A DNA stretch of 64,000 bases, taken from NCBI GenBank assembly GCA_023663185.1, contig JAMPHY010000012.1:33264-97263 (forward strand), given 5' to 3'. Within the stretch, counting starts at the first letter, position 1. Each line of letters opens with the position of its first letter. Both the position numbers and the translations under genes were made by a program. The notes beneath the pieces were generated by a model. It worked only from the letters and a program-made list of their open reading frames with translations, made no database searches and had not been told where the DNA came from. Source of the stretch: Clostridiales bacterium (GTDB lineage Bacteria; Bacillota; Clostridia; Lachnospirales; Lachnospiraceae). This document shows, piece by piece, positions 50,590 through 59,822 of the stretch.

Positions 50590-51724
50590 TTTGATTAAGC
50601 TCCCTGTCTGCAAGATCAAACAGAATATGCAGCCGTTCTACTATTCTGTCATAGTCAAAATATTCCATGACATATTTCCTTATCTCATAGAAGTTGTTTT
50701 CAAGGAATCCTTGATTAGCACAAAGTTCCGATAAAGCACGGGCGTATGCGGGAATATCATTTAAGGTATCCACGATTTTTCCTACTTTTCCGTCATCTGT
50801 TACATCACGCGCCGCGTCGATATTTGTGGTAATAACCGTACAGCCAAAACCTGCCGCTTCCGCAAATACATTCGGGCAGCCGCCTTCCATTTGTGAAGTA
50901 AGCGCAAAAATCTTTGCTTTTCTATAATAGGCACATAACTGCTCTCTATCGTCAATCTGACCAGTCAAGCGGACATGTCTAGCAATCTCCGGGAATTCCT
51001 TGCAAAACTCGTTGAAAAACTGTTGAAATTCAAGAGTGACAGAGCCTACCATGATGAGTTCCCATTTTTCTTTGAAATAAGGATACGACATGGCGTATGA
51101 ATATAAAAGTACGTGTGAATTCTTTTGGGCGCTGCCAATCCTGCCGACTGTAAGTATTATATTTTCCTTTTCATTATATTGGCACTTGCTCATTGCCGGA
51201 TAAAAAGTATTATAAATTCCATTGGGAACATATTCAATGCGACGTCTCCATTTATTATAGATAAAGCTTTGTAATTTGCGTGATTCGCAGCTTATTATGT
51301 CTATCTTTTTCAAAAAATCTGCATATTGTTCATCGTCTAGCGGAAGCGCGTTTATCCAGCCGGAATTAGCGTCCAGTTTTAAATAGATAATACCGCATGG
51401 GTTCAAGGTTTTATATACATGCGCAAGTTCTATGTATTCCAGTCTTGGTCCAAAAAGAAATAGTAAATCTATATTCATATAATTTTCCGCCACATATTGT
51501 ACCGCCGCCTGCATATGCGAAAGCTCCTCTGAACATGGCAAAAACTGCAGCGTTATGCCTTCAAAATATTTTAAGTAAGGATACTCTCCATTTTTCTCAG
51601 TTAAAATTACCATACTGCTGCCAAAATGCCTATAACACACATAAGGAATAACAATACGGTCCTTCATAAGCTGGACATTTTCTAATGGGTATGCGGGTAC
51701 GACGCAAATATTGTATCTTTTCAT
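50579..51724 (-). CDS. Glycosyltransferase family 4 (GT-B fold)
   Basis: This 381-residue enzyme has a GT-B fold. The N-terminal half (about 1-175) is the acceptor side. The C-terminal half carries ILTVGRIGSAQKNSHVLLYSYAM and FALTSQMEGGCPNVFAEAAGFGCTVITTNIDAARDV, the donor-binding EGGCPNVFAEA motif typical of GT4. Retaining enzymes of this family use nucleotide sugars. The AGGAGT site precedes the ATG. It forms an overlapping pair with the 49603 gene and probably acts in flagellin or surface glycan assembly. Confidence 0.88.
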   Translation of the reverse strand: MKRYNICVVPAYPLENVQLMKDRIVIPYVCYRHFGSSMVILTEKNGEYPYLKYFEGITLQFLPCSEELSHMQAAVQYVAENYMNIDLLFLFGPRLEYIELAHVYKTLNPCGIIYLKLDANSGWINALPLDDEQYADFLKKIDIISCESRKLQSFIYNKWRRRIEYVPNGIYNTFYPAMSKCQYNEKENIILTVGRIGSAQKNSHVLLYSYAMSYPYFKEKWELIMVGSVTLEFQQFFNEFCKEFPEIARHVRLTGQIDDREQLCAYYRKAKIFALTSQMEGGCPNVFAEAAGFGCTVITTNIDAARDVTDDGKVGKIVDTLNDIPAYARALSELCANQGFLENNFYEIRKYVMEYFDYDRIVERLHILFDLADRELNQNEN

Positions 51725-51770
51725 ATAATAATACTCCTATTTACAGTTTGTTTTTTATCCATATAATGTC

Positions 51771-52130
51771 CTAAATACAATACTCTTTTATGATATTTGC
51801 AATTTCTTTCTTTGTGGGAATATTCTTATCTTCTTTTTTATAATAGATAGTTATCAGATAGACTTCTTTATCATCTTTAATCACATAATATATAATACGA
51901 TAACCATTAGATTTTCCGACTTTTGTATTTGAATTAGCAACCCTTACTTTATATGTATGATTATCTGTTGGAATATCAATATCAGGTATATCATCTCCTA
52001 CAAAATTTCCAAGTTCTAAATCTTTTACAACATTGTCAATGTCATCTGTAATGTTTTTAAATTTCTTCTTTTTCTCATAATATTCAACATCCTGAAGAAA
52101 TTTAGGTGTTGGAATTACTGTATAATACAT
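51771..52130 (-). CDS. RelE/HigB-like toxin
   Basis: The 119-residue protein begins MYYTVIPTPKFLQDVEYYEKKKKFKNITDDIDNVVKDLELG and has the strands TYKVRVANSNTKVGKSNGYRIIYYVIKDDKEVYLITIYYKK, the pattern of RelE-like mRNA interferases. It follows the antitoxin gene by three bases. It is lower in GC than the glycosyltransferases on both sides, suggesting that the pair was acquired and inserted into the island. Confidence 0.85.
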   Translation of the reverse strand: MYYTVIPTPKFLQDVEYYEKKKKFKNITDDIDNVVKDLELGNFVGDDIPDIDIPTDNHTYKVRVANSNTKVGKSNGYRIIYYVIKDDKEVYLITIYYKKEDKNIPTKKEIANIIKEYCI

Positions 52131-52133
52131 ATT

Positions 52134-52289
52134 TTATTCACTTCCTTCTTGACTCCTATGTTCATTCATAAAATCTCTCCAAGACTTTTTAGGAAGTTTT
52201 CCTTCACGCATGAGTTGGACTTCCTTAAATGATTCAATTATAGACTCCTGAATAGTACAATATCTTTCATTTAACGTAGATATACTCAT
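52134..52289 (-). CDS. Small antitoxin of the RelE-like pair
   Basis: The 51-residue acidic protein begins MSISTLNERYCTIQESIIESFKEVQLMREGKLPKKSWRDFM and lacks a DNA-binding motif I can name. The ATG at 52289 follows AGGAGGTT; an in-frame start 51 bases upstream lacks a ribosome site. It is encoded immediately upstream of the toxin, so it probably wraps the toxin and represses the promoter at 52339 through a palindrome. The assignment is by position. Confidence 0.7.
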   Translation of the reverse strand: MSISTLNERYCTIQESIIESFKEVQLMREGKLPKKSWRDFMNEHRSQEGSE

Positions 52290-52338
52290 GGTATTAACCT
52301 CCTTTTTAAATCTCGTATCGTCATTTTTATCTGATTTC

Positions 52339-52367
52339 ATTATAACACCTCAATTTAAGTTATACAA
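52339..52367 (-). promoter_or_regulatory. Promoter and operator of the RelE-like module
   Basis: Read on the minus strand, TTGTAT (52362-52367) and TATAAT (52339-52344) are separated by 17 bp. TATAAC/GTTATA arms (52341-52346 and 52359-52364) form an inverted repeat across the promoter, a likely antitoxin operator. Confidence 0.6.
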
Positions 52368-52464
52368 GCAACTATATAAATCTTTAATCAATATTATTTC
52401 TATTTTTTGTTTTTTATACAAATTTATTATTGAATACGATATATAAAGCGTTAATGCGTTTATC

Positions 52465-53520
52465 TTATTTGAGCTTTTCAATGCGTTCTAATGCTTCCAA
52501 CGCTGGAGTATAATCTCCGCACCTGTGATAATGTTCTGTGGCAATATCCTTTTTACCAAAAAGCTCATATATGAAGCCAATGTGATATGAGGCAACCTTT
52601 GGCTCTACGGAATCCCGCGAAGGAGCTGTAAGCGATTTGACAAATTCGGGCAGCGCCTTAAGCGGTTGGTTGGCAAGGATATAGGCGCGCCCAATCATAC
52701 ACAGATAGTCTGCATTATCGCTGAAATATTCATAGTAAGACAAAAACTGCATAGCCTCTTTAATCTGCATATTATCTAATAGTATACTGCCGTAATTATT
52801 GATAAGTATACGTGTATAATCATCATTCGGATTCGGGTTGTGTTCAACTGCAAGCTTAAAATACTCTGCGGCGTGTTCTGTATCCCGCATCATCATATAA
52901 CATTGGGCAATCTGGAAATAAATGTAGGGATTGTCCGGCTCGTTTTTAAGTTCTTCCATAAGAAGTTTCATATTAAGCAGGGATTTCCTGTCTAAAAATT
53001 CTTTGCTGCCAAGATAACCTACATGTTCAACTACTATGGGAATCTGGTAGGAAGTGTAGGGAACATTGGCGATAGGCGTAAGTACTTCGTGAATAGGTTT
53101 TTCATAATGATAATATTTACGGTTAAAAAGCCTGTCCAACATAGTGGTCTGATAGCGGATAGAGCCGTTGTCCTCAAAATAATTAAGCATCTTAACCGAG
53201 CCTACGCTTTTGGGATTTTCCTGAATTAATTTATCAAGAGCTTCTAAATCCAGTTCTTTAACAAACTCGTCGGTATCTAACGATAAAATGACATTATGTG
53301 AAGCGCGGCTTATTACAAAGTTGCGTGCCGCGCTGAAGTCGTTAATCCATTCAAAATCATACACCTTATCTGTATACTTTAAAGCGATTTCTTTGGAATT
53401 GTCGGTTGAACCGGTATCGGCAACGACAATTTCAAAATTATAAGGCTGTAACGCCAACAGACATTTCTCAAGATGTTCCGCTTCGTTTTTGGTAATTATA
53501 CATACGGAAATAGGAATCAT
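52465..53520 (-). CDS. GT2 glycosyltransferase with TPR domain, paralogue 1
   Basis: The 351-residue protein has an N-terminal GT2 domain of the GT-A fold (about residues 1-190). It shows ISVCIITKNEAEHLEKCLLAL, the VADTGSTDNSKEI donor motif, the FEWINDFSAARNF segment, and the metal-binding DxD-like SLDTDEF. TPR repeats (about 195-345) follow, with YFQIAQCYMMMRDTEHAAEYFKLAVEH. This GT2-TPR layout occurs in protein or peptide glycosyltransferases. GGAGTG precedes the ATG. It is one of five paralogues in this island, and is probably involved in flagellin glycosylation. Confidence 0.85.
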   Translation of the reverse strand: MIPISVCIITKNEAEHLEKCLLALQPYNFEIVVADTGSTDNSKEIALKYTDKVYDFEWINDFSAARNFVISRASHNVILSLDTDEFVKELDLEALDKLIQENPKSVGSVKMLNYFEDNGSIRYQTTMLDRLFNRKYYHYEKPIHEVLTPIANVPYTSYQIPIVVEHVGYLGSKEFLDRKSLLNMKLLMEELKNEPDNPYIYFQIAQCYMMMRDTEHAAEYFKLAVEHNPNPNDDYTRILINNYGSILLDNMQIKEAMQFLSYYEYFSDNADYLCMIGRAYILANQPLKALPEFVKSLTAPSRDSVEPKVASYHIGFIYELFGKKDIATEHYHRCGDYTPALEALERIEKLK

Positions 53521-53567
53521 AATTATTCACTCCTTATATATCACAGCATTAATACTCTGACAGGAAT

Positions 53568-54629
53568 TTACTGTCTGCTTAATGCTCTAAGTCTTTCTTT
53601 TGCGGGTGCAAAACTCCCACATTGGTTATAGCAGGCAATAGCAGTAGTAATATCGCCCATAAGTTCGCATATTTCGCCAGTGCGGAAGATGGGAAGAAAG
53701 CTGTTCGCCCCATTCTGCTTGCACAAAGGTATGCCAATTGCTTTTTGATATTGTTCAAGAGCTTGTTCATACATTTGGTTCAGCCGATAGATATTCCCCA
53801 TCAGATACACGAAATCTGCCGAAGGGGAGAAAGCGTCGTAGATACTCTCGAAACCCAGCGCAGTTTCTTGTTGTCCTGTCAGCAGAAGAGCGTTTCCATA
53901 AGAAACTACCATAGCCTGAACATAGGCAAGTTCAGGGTCCAAATCATAGGAAAGCCCTTTGCTGTAATATTCACAAGCACGGGAGAAATCTCCGACTATT
54001 TCACAGGTCTTACCTAACTGGTAATACAGATACGGATTATCAGGATCTGTAACAAGCTGCTTCTCAAGGAGGGTAAAATTCCGCTCATATTTGGCAATAC
54101 ATTCTTCATCGCTCATATCATACCCGGTATGCAATATTGTGGTTTTTAACAGATATGCCGTAAAATCTTTGCTGCGGATTGGCGTAAGCTGCTCGTGTAT
54201 CATTCCAGTATAACGGTATAAGCGTTTGTCAAAAAAACGCTCCGTGTTGTCAATATTGTCTATGGCTGGAATGTCATTTTTTGTAACTATATTTTCACGC
54301 GTTACTGAACCTACGCTGTCAGCCAAGTGCTTACGAAACCAGTTAAGCTCCTCTATATCTATCGTCTTAATATATTCGTCGCAGTCAATCATAAATATCC
54401 AGTTATTAGAGGCGGCGCGCAGAGAATAATTTCTTGCCGCGCTGAAATCATCACACCACTCAAAGTCAAGTACTTTATCGGCATATTTTCCAGCAATTTC
54501 TTTGGTACGGTCTGTAGAACCGGTATCAACTACTACAATCTCAAAACCATAAGATCTGAGCGAGGACAGACATTTTTCTATTCTATTTTCCTCATTCTTA
54601 GCTATAATACATACAGATATCGGAAGCAT
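53568..54629 (-). CDS. GT2 glycosyltransferase with TPR domain, paralogue 2
   Basis: This 353-residue protein repeats the layout of its neighbours: an N-terminal GT2 domain with ISVCIIAKNEENRIEKCLSSL, VVDTGSTDRTKEIAG, FEWCDDFSAARNY and the DxD-like MIDCDEY. TPR repeats fill the C-terminal half (YYQLGKTCEIVGDFSRACEYY). It differs from paralogue 1 in the acceptor-side loops. It lies upstream of paralogue 1 on the same strand, with a gap of only 47 bases, so they are probably co-transcribed. Confidence 0.86.
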   Translation of the reverse strand: MLPISVCIIAKNEENRIEKCLSSLRSYGFEIVVVDTGSTDRTKEIAGKYADKVLDFEWCDDFSAARNYSLRAASNNWIFMIDCDEYIKTIDIEELNWFRKHLADSVGSVTRENIVTKNDIPAIDNIDNTERFFDKRLYRYTGMIHEQLTPIRSKDFTAYLLKTTILHTGYDMSDEECIAKYERNFTLLEKQLVTDPDNPYLYYQLGKTCEIVGDFSRACEYYSKGLSYDLDPELAYVQAMVVSYGNALLLTGQQETALGFESIYDAFSPSADFVYLMGNIYRLNQMYEQALEQYQKAIGIPLCKQNGANSFLPIFRTGEICELMGDITTAIACYNQCGSFAPAKERLRALSRQ

Positions 54630-54643
54630 TGCTGAATTTCCTT

Positions 54644-55720
54644 TCAGGATAATATTCCAAGTTCTCTAAGTCGGTTCACCGCCAACGGATAACCATAAGC
54701 CGCAGACTTTTTATAAAATTCAATCCCTTCCGGGAGTTTGCCTAAAGTTTCATTGACCAATCCAATATTGAAGTAGGCGATAAAAGTATTGGCACCTTCA
54801 ATTTCACTGCTTGTACACTTCGTCGCCTTGACAAATTCCATCATAGCCTTGAGCGGCATATCGTTATTGAGGTAAACAAGGCCCATGTTGCAGAGAAAAC
54901 CTGCATCATTGGCGAAGTTGTCACATATTGGTTCAAAAAAATCGAGAGCCTCTTTATGCCTCCCCGTCGAAGTCATTGAAACCATAAAGGCAGTCGCTAT
55001 TGTCAAAAGCCATGGCTGGTCAGGAGTGATATTACGTTCAAACGCCTTTTTATAATATATATAGGCATTTTCATAATCATTGATACTGTTATAGGACTGC
55101 CCTACCTGAAAATAGAAATACGGCTCGTCAGGATTTTTTTCTATTTCTTTAAAGAGCAGAGAGTTATTTCTTTCAACTTTTTTTTGTTTAGCCTCTTCAT
55201 CTCCCATATATCCGTCGTGGTCTACCGTAAGCGGTATATCATAACGCTCATAGTATGTGCCATTGGTCTTGATGTCTGTTACCTGCTCGTGTATGGTCTG
55301 CCTGTAATCATAATAACGCTTATGAAAAAGTCGCTCTACTCTATCTGGCGAATTATATATTTTTCCTCTTGAATCGTAATAGTTATTACGAAGCAGCATG
55401 CCGACTCCACGGGGATGATTTTCGATAGCTTCATATAGAGCCTCTATATCCAAATCTATCAGATATTCGTCGCTGTCCAGGATTAGGACATAATTATGTG
55501 AAGACTTTTTTATGGAAAAGTTTCTCGCTGCGCTGAAATCGTTAATCCATTCAAAATCATAAACCTTGTCCGTATATTGCAGGGCAATTTCTTTGGTGTG
55601 GTCAACAGAGCCCGTGTCAACGACTATGATTTCAAAGCCGTAGGGCACAAGCGGCGCTAAACATTTGCCGATTTTGCTTTCTTCATCTCTGGTAATAATA
55701 CATACTGAAATAGGAACCAT
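54644..55720 (-). CDS. GT2 glycosyltransferase with TPR domain, paralogue 3
   Basis: The 358-residue protein has ISVCIITRDEESKIGKCLAPL, VVDTGSVDHTKEIA, FEWINDFSAARNF and the DxD-like ILDSDEY in the N-terminal GT2 domain. TPR-like repeats follow (YFQVGQSYNSINDYENAYIYYKKAFE). A strong TGGAGGT site precedes the ATG. It is separated from paralogue 2 by 14 bases. The spread of sequence among the paralogues suggests different acceptor or donor sugars. Confidence 0.86.
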   Translation of the reverse strand: MVPISVCIITRDEESKIGKCLAPLVPYGFEIIVVDTGSVDHTKEIALQYTDKVYDFEWINDFSAARNFSIKKSSHNYVLILDSDEYLIDLDIEALYEAIENHPRGVGMLLRNNYYDSRGKIYNSPDRVERLFHKRYYDYRQTIHEQVTDIKTNGTYYERYDIPLTVDHDGYMGDEEAKQKKVERNNSLLFKEIEKNPDEPYFYFQVGQSYNSINDYENAYIYYKKAFERNITPDQPWLLTIATAFMVSMTSTGRHKEALDFFEPICDNFANDAGFLCNMGLVYLNNDMPLKAMMEFVKATKCTSSEIEGANTFIAYFNIGLVNETLGKLPEGIEFYKKSAAYGYPLAVNRLRELGILS

Positions 55721-55794
55721 ATTTAAACCTCCATAATTGCGCGATTGGTGAAACTTAGCACATCAATAGTATTCCTTCTTATTTGACTTTTGGG

Positions 55795-56979
55795 CTACTG
55801 CAACATCTCTCTAACACGGCAGCGATAAGAGTGGTATTTCGCCAGCTTGTCATGCCCGCTTGCCGCAATAGCGCGCCGCTCATCTTCATGCGTAAGATAA
55901 TAATCTATTTTATTTAATAAATCCTCTTTACTCTCATAGAATACAAAGTCTTCCTCCGGAATAAAAAAATCCATGAAGTCATTCTGATAGTTACTTAGCA
56001 AAAAGCCGCCGCTCCCCATAATATCGAAGGCGCGCTGTGGGATACCGCTTTTAATGCTGCGCAGGGAAATATTCAGGTTTATCCTGCTTTGTTTAAATAC
56101 TAAGGGCATCTCACTGTATGGCTCGATACTGCCGTGGTTAATCAGATTAGGCAGCTTAAATTCAGGATCATGTGTAAAAAGGTCAAATTTATGTTTCTGC
56201 GTTATTGCTTTAATCAGGCTTGTACGTTCTAAACCAGTAATCTTGCGGTTGATGACATACTGCGCATACAGATATTCCTTTGTTTCCACCCCATCTGGAT
56301 TGGGCTCCATCGGCAGCGCACTATATAAATCATTCATTATGGGACCTAAGGACTCCTGAATGAAGTTATAGCCCTGTACTTGCATCTGCGAAGCCATCAA
56401 TGCGTCAAGATAACCTTTTGCATAATCTGACAGTCGTGTCATTCTATCGAAAAAATTATGTTTCTCTGTATAAAGCGAACCGACAAAGGAAATATCATAC
56501 AGGAATTTCAAGTCGTTAGCTGCCAGCGTACTTGCATTCGGTTCTTCGGGATTAGCTGTCATTGGCTTAAGTCTATCCAGCCTTTCCGGATTTGCCGCCA
56601 TCGGCAGATAGTGTACGGTCTTTATACCTGCTTTATGAAATTCAAAGTACAGCTCCTTATCAAACACATAAATGGTATTGCAGGGATTTATGGTAGTATA
56701 TGAATATAACATTACGTAGGGACTGTCATAAATCCACGATATATAGCGGATATCATTCTTTTTGCATGTACCTGAAATAACGGGAAAATAGTTGAATGAA
56801 AAGACTATATCCGGAACTTCACGGCGAAGAGCAGCGGATAGCTCCGCCTCTATCACATCATCACGCCTTGAATCCCTATTGGAAAAAGGAAAGCATACAA
56901 GAGTATGACCTTCTTTACAGAAAGCCTCCTTCATATCCGTATTTCCAAAACTCGACCACTCAATAAATAATATTTTCAT
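55795..56979 (-). CDS. CgeB-like glycosyltransferase (second homologue)
   Basis: This 394-residue protein is homologous to the one at 40684-41856. It shares the VFSFNYFPVISGTCKKNDIRYISWIYDSP-type N-terminal half and the C-terminal NLNISLRSIKSGIPQRAFDIMGSGGFLLSNYQ motif. CgeB-like enzymes occur in spore coat and flagellar glycosylation loci. It sits inside the GT2-TPR cluster, which supports a common pathway. No clear ribosome site lies before the ATG at 56979, so the true start could be slightly different. Confidence 0.83.
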   Translation of the reverse strand: MKILFIEWSSFGNTDMKEAFCKEGHTLVCFPFSNRDSRRDDVIEAELSAALRREVPDIVFSFNYFPVISGTCKKNDIRYISWIYDSPYVMLYSYTTINPCNTIYVFDKELYFEFHKAGIKTVHYLPMAANPERLDRLKPMTANPEEPNASTLAANDLKFLYDISFVGSLYTEKHNFFDRMTRLSDYAKGYLDALMASQMQVQGYNFIQESLGPIMNDLYSALPMEPNPDGVETKEYLYAQYVINRKITGLERTSLIKAITQKHKFDLFTHDPEFKLPNLINHGSIEPYSEMPLVFKQSRINLNISLRSIKSGIPQRAFDIMGSGGFLLSNYQNDFMDFFIPEEDFVFYESKEDLLNKIDYYLTHEDERRAIAASGHDKLAKYHSYRCRVREMLQ

Positions 56980-57042
56980 ATAGATAGTATGACATATTTT
57001 TCATGTATAATCAACTTGCATTTTTCACCTTTAAACATACTA

Positions 57043-58164
57043 TTATTTCGGCATATCGTTCAGATAAATGAGTCGTTGCTTAGCAGGTTCAAAATTACCG
57101 CATTTTATATAATACTTACATGCTTCCTTAAGCCGTCCCATACATTCATAAATTACGCCTATGTTATAATTAGCACGGTAACTATTAGTGCCTTCTACAG
57201 AAAACTGTTCCATTGTGGCAGCTTTTTTGAATTCCTCAATCGCATTATTAAACTGCGCATTGTTCATATAGATTAAGCCCATCAAAAAAACGAAATCCGC
57301 CCTAATTGCAAAATCATCATATATACCTTTAAGCAGCAAAGCTTCGTCAAATCTTTTCATATCCAGCAGACAATATCCATAGGCTTCCACCATATTCTGA
57401 ACATATCCTTGTGTGATATCAAGGTCCATAGAGAGTCCAAGATTAAACCATTCATACGCCTTCTCATAATCTTTAAGTCTAACGCAGCTTTGACCTAATT
57501 GATAATAAATATAAGCGTCTTCACCTTTTATCTTAAGTTCTTTTTCTAATAATGCGATATTGCGAAGCGCTTTGGCGCGCATTTCTTCTTCGGAGCCGTC
57601 ATAACCGACATGCAGGAGAGTGAGCGGCGCTTTAAAAGCCGGTATAGGCGAAACAGAGCGCATATCAGAGTGCATACCGTTATTGCATTTAAGGCTGACG
57701 TCTTCCAACGAAGATTTTCGCACAAGCTGCTCATGTATAGAGCCTTCATAATGAAAATAATTCCTGTTAAATAAGCGGCTGACACGGATATTTTCGATTG
57801 AAGCCTGTCCGTTCTGGGAGAAGCGGTTGCGGATTAAAACCTGCCCGACTTCGCTAGTATGGTTATTTATTAACTGTAAAAGCATACTGCTATCAATGGA
57901 CTCTAAATATTCGTCACAATCGATACTGAGTATCCAGTCATTTGTTGCTTGAACAATAGAATAATTTCTTGCTGCGCTGAAATCATTAATCCAGTCAAAG
58001 TGATAGATTTTATCGGTATACTTTGCCGCGATTGCAAGAGTAGCGTCAGTAGAGCCAGTATCGACTAAAACTATCTCATCATAGTACGGTTTCAACCTGC
58101 TTAAGCATTCTCCGATATGCTGTTCTTCGTTTTTAGCAATCATACATATAGAAATCGGCAGCAT
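57043..58164 (-). CDS. GT2 glycosyltransferase with TPR domain, paralogue 4
   Basis: The 373-residue protein has ISICMIAKNEEQHIGECLSRL, LVDTGSTDATLAIAA, FDWINDFSAARNY and SIDCDEY in the GT2 domain, followed by TPR repeats (YYQLGQSCVRLKDYEKAYEWFNLGL). It carries an extra segment of about 20 residues (about 150-175, near KCNNGMHSDMRSVSP) not present in its neighbours. GAAGAAG lies upstream of the ATG. It is almost contiguous with paralogue 5, two bases apart. Confidence 0.86.
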   Translation of the reverse strand: MLPISICMIAKNEEQHIGECLSRLKPYYDEIVLVDTGSTDATLAIAAKYTDKIYHFDWINDFSAARNYSIVQATNDWILSIDCDEYLESIDSSMLLQLINNHTSEVGQVLIRNRFSQNGQASIENIRVSRLFNRNYFHYEGSIHEQLVRKSSLEDVSLKCNNGMHSDMRSVSPIPAFKAPLTLLHVGYDGSEEEMRAKALRNIALLEKELKIKGEDAYIYYQLGQSCVRLKDYEKAYEWFNLGLSMDLDITQGYVQNMVEAYGYCLLDMKRFDEALLLKGIYDDFAIRADFVFLMGLIYMNNAQFNNAIEEFKKAATMEQFSVEGTNSYRANYNIGVIYECMGRLKEACKYYIKCGNFEPAKQRLIYLNDMPK

Positions 58165-58166
58165 AG

Positions 58167-59213
58167 TTACACTTCTTCCAATTTTTTGGCGGCGTCATTA
58201 AAGTCTCCGCATTTACTGTAATATTCTTTGGCTTTTTCTTTATCGCCTAAAGTTTCATAGATACTTCCGATGTTATAATAAGCGCGGTAGCTGTTTACGC
58301 CTTTTCTGGAAAACTCTGACATAGTAGTAGCTTTTTTGAATTCGGCAAGCGCCTGTTCCCACATGCCTTTTTTCATATATATCATACCCATCAGATAAAC
58401 AAAATCCGCACGGTTGGCAAACAGGTCATATTTTTCCGCCAGACTTAAGGCACTGTCATATTTGGCAAGTTCAATCAGACAATAGCCGTAGGTTTCAATC
58501 ATACTTTGGACAAATTCGGCATGGGGATTAGTATCAAGTCCCAGCCCTTCTTTATAATAATAGATTGCCTTCTCCATATCGTTTAAGGAAAGGTAATTCT
58601 GACCGAGCTGAAAGTATATATAAGGATCCGGACCTTTTACGTCCAAATCGTGCAGAAGCATTTCCAGATTGCGTGTGGCGCGTATGCGCTTATCGGATTC
58701 TGTGACATAGCCTTCATGATAGAAAGTCAGCGGAAGCTGAAACAGTTCAGGTCTTGTTCCGTCTAAGCTCATTACCTGCTCATGCACGCTGCCTTCATAA
58801 TGGCAGTACTTACGGTTGAAAAGTCTGGCAATGCGTTCCGTCATAATAGAACGGACACCTTGAATAATATACGGATTATTGCGGACAATCATGCCCGCGC
58901 AGGCACATTTGTCTTTCAGCGTATATTCTATATCTGCAAGATTGATATTTTCCAGATATTCGTCGCAGTCTATTATCAGAACCCAGTCGTTTGAAGCCTG
59001 AGCGACAGAAAAGTTTCTCGCGGCGCTGAAATCGCTGCACCAGTCAAAATGATAGACCTTGTCTGTGTACTTCTTAGCAGTTTCAACGGTTCTGTCCACA
59101 GAGCCCGTATCCACGACGACGATTTCAAATTTGCACGGTCGTAGTCTCTTTAAACATTCCTCAATATGTATATCTTCATTTTTAGCAATCATGCAGACTG
59201 TAATTGGTAACAT
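58167..59213 (-). CDS. GT2 glycosyltransferase with TPR domain, paralogue 5
   Basis: This 348-residue protein has ITVCMIAKNEDIHIEECLKRL, VVDTGSVDRTVETAKK, FDWCSDFSAARNF and IIDCDEY in the GT2 domain, and TPR repeats in the C-terminal half (YFQLGQNYLSLNDMEKAIYYYKEGL). The ATG at 59213 follows AAGAAAGG; an in-frame TTG nine bases upstream is possible. It is the first gene of the minus-strand glycosyltransferase run, with a promoter at 59262-59290. Paralogues 4 and 5 are most alike, which suggests recent tandem duplication. Confidence 0.86.
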   Translation of the reverse strand: MLPITVCMIAKNEDIHIEECLKRLRPCKFEIVVVDTGSVDRTVETAKKYTDKVYHFDWCSDFSAARNFSVAQASNDWVLIIDCDEYLENINLADIEYTLKDKCACAGMIVRNNPYIIQGVRSIMTERIARLFNRKYCHYEGSVHEQVMSLDGTRPELFQLPLTFYHEGYVTESDKRIRATRNLEMLLHDLDVKGPDPYIYFQLGQNYLSLNDMEKAIYYYKEGLGLDTNPHAEFVQSMIETYGYCLIELAKYDSALSLAEKYDLFANRADFVYLMGMIYMKKGMWEQALAEFKKATTMSEFSRKGVNSYRAYYNIGSIYETLGDKEKAKEYYSKCGDFNDAAKKLEEV

Positions 59214-59261
59214 GGATATCAAGCCTTTCTTCTTAAGTTCTCAATAAATTATTGTATAGAT

Positions 59262-59290
59262 ATTTTACCATTTTATGAGTTTTCTTACAA
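59262..59290 (-). promoter_or_regulatory. sigma-A promoter of the glycosyltransferase run
   Basis: Read on the minus strand, TTGTAA (59285-59290) and TAAAAT (59262-59267) are separated by 17 bp, about 50 bp upstream of paralogue 5. The gap 59214-59466 also holds a TATAAT at 59400 that could serve the 59467 gene on the plus strand. Confidence 0.5.
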
Positions 59291-59466
59291 TAAAAAATGT
59301 GAATATACGTGCCTTTTATCATTTTTACGCACAAAAAGCGAAATTGCGTTAGAAATTTTATTAAAATGCTTTTATTTTTTAATATTTTATGGTAAAGTAT
59401 ATAATGACGGAGCGGTAATGACTTTTCTCTGTGCACAAGAATATTACATTTTAGGAGGGACTAAAC

Positions 59467-59805
59467 ATGCTGAAAGCAGAAATTCTTAAAAAAGAAATTT
59501 TATCACAGTACAGGAGCGTGAGACAGTTCGCAATTGAGATGGAGATTCCGTATTCTACATTAGTAACGGCGCTTGACAGGGGTATTGAGGGTATGGCTTA
59601 TGGAACCGTTATCAGAATGTGTGACAGATTAAACCTGAATCCTGTGGACTTTTCTCCGCTGGACAAGAAGAGCGTACTAGGTGGAAAAATCCTTGAGAAC
59701 AGGGTAATGCAGTATTATATTAAGCTGAATAAGGCAGGACGTAAAAAGGTGCTCGAACTTATGGACGATTATTCTCAGCTTGAAAAATATCAGTCAGAAA
59801 GCTGA
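59467..59805 (+). CDS. Small HTH-type DNA-binding protein
   Basis: This 112-residue protein has an N-terminal HTH (about residues 5-65: EILSQYRSVRQFAIEMEIPYSTLVTALDRGIEGMAYGTVIRMCDRLNLNPVDF) of the Cro/CI type without the usual regulatory partner. The C-terminal helical tail is polar. A strong AGGAGG site precedes the ATG. It lies between the divergent glycosyltransferase run and glf, with a likely promoter (TATAAT at 59400-59405). It may control either of these neighbours. Confidence 0.75.
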   Translation: MLKAEILKKEILSQYRSVRQFAIEMEIPYSTLVTALDRGIEGMAYGTVIRMCDRLNLNPVDFSPLDKKSVLGGKILENRVMQYYIKLNKAGRKKVLELMDDYSQLEKYQSES

Positions 59806-59822
59806 TAGGGAATAAGAAGTAA

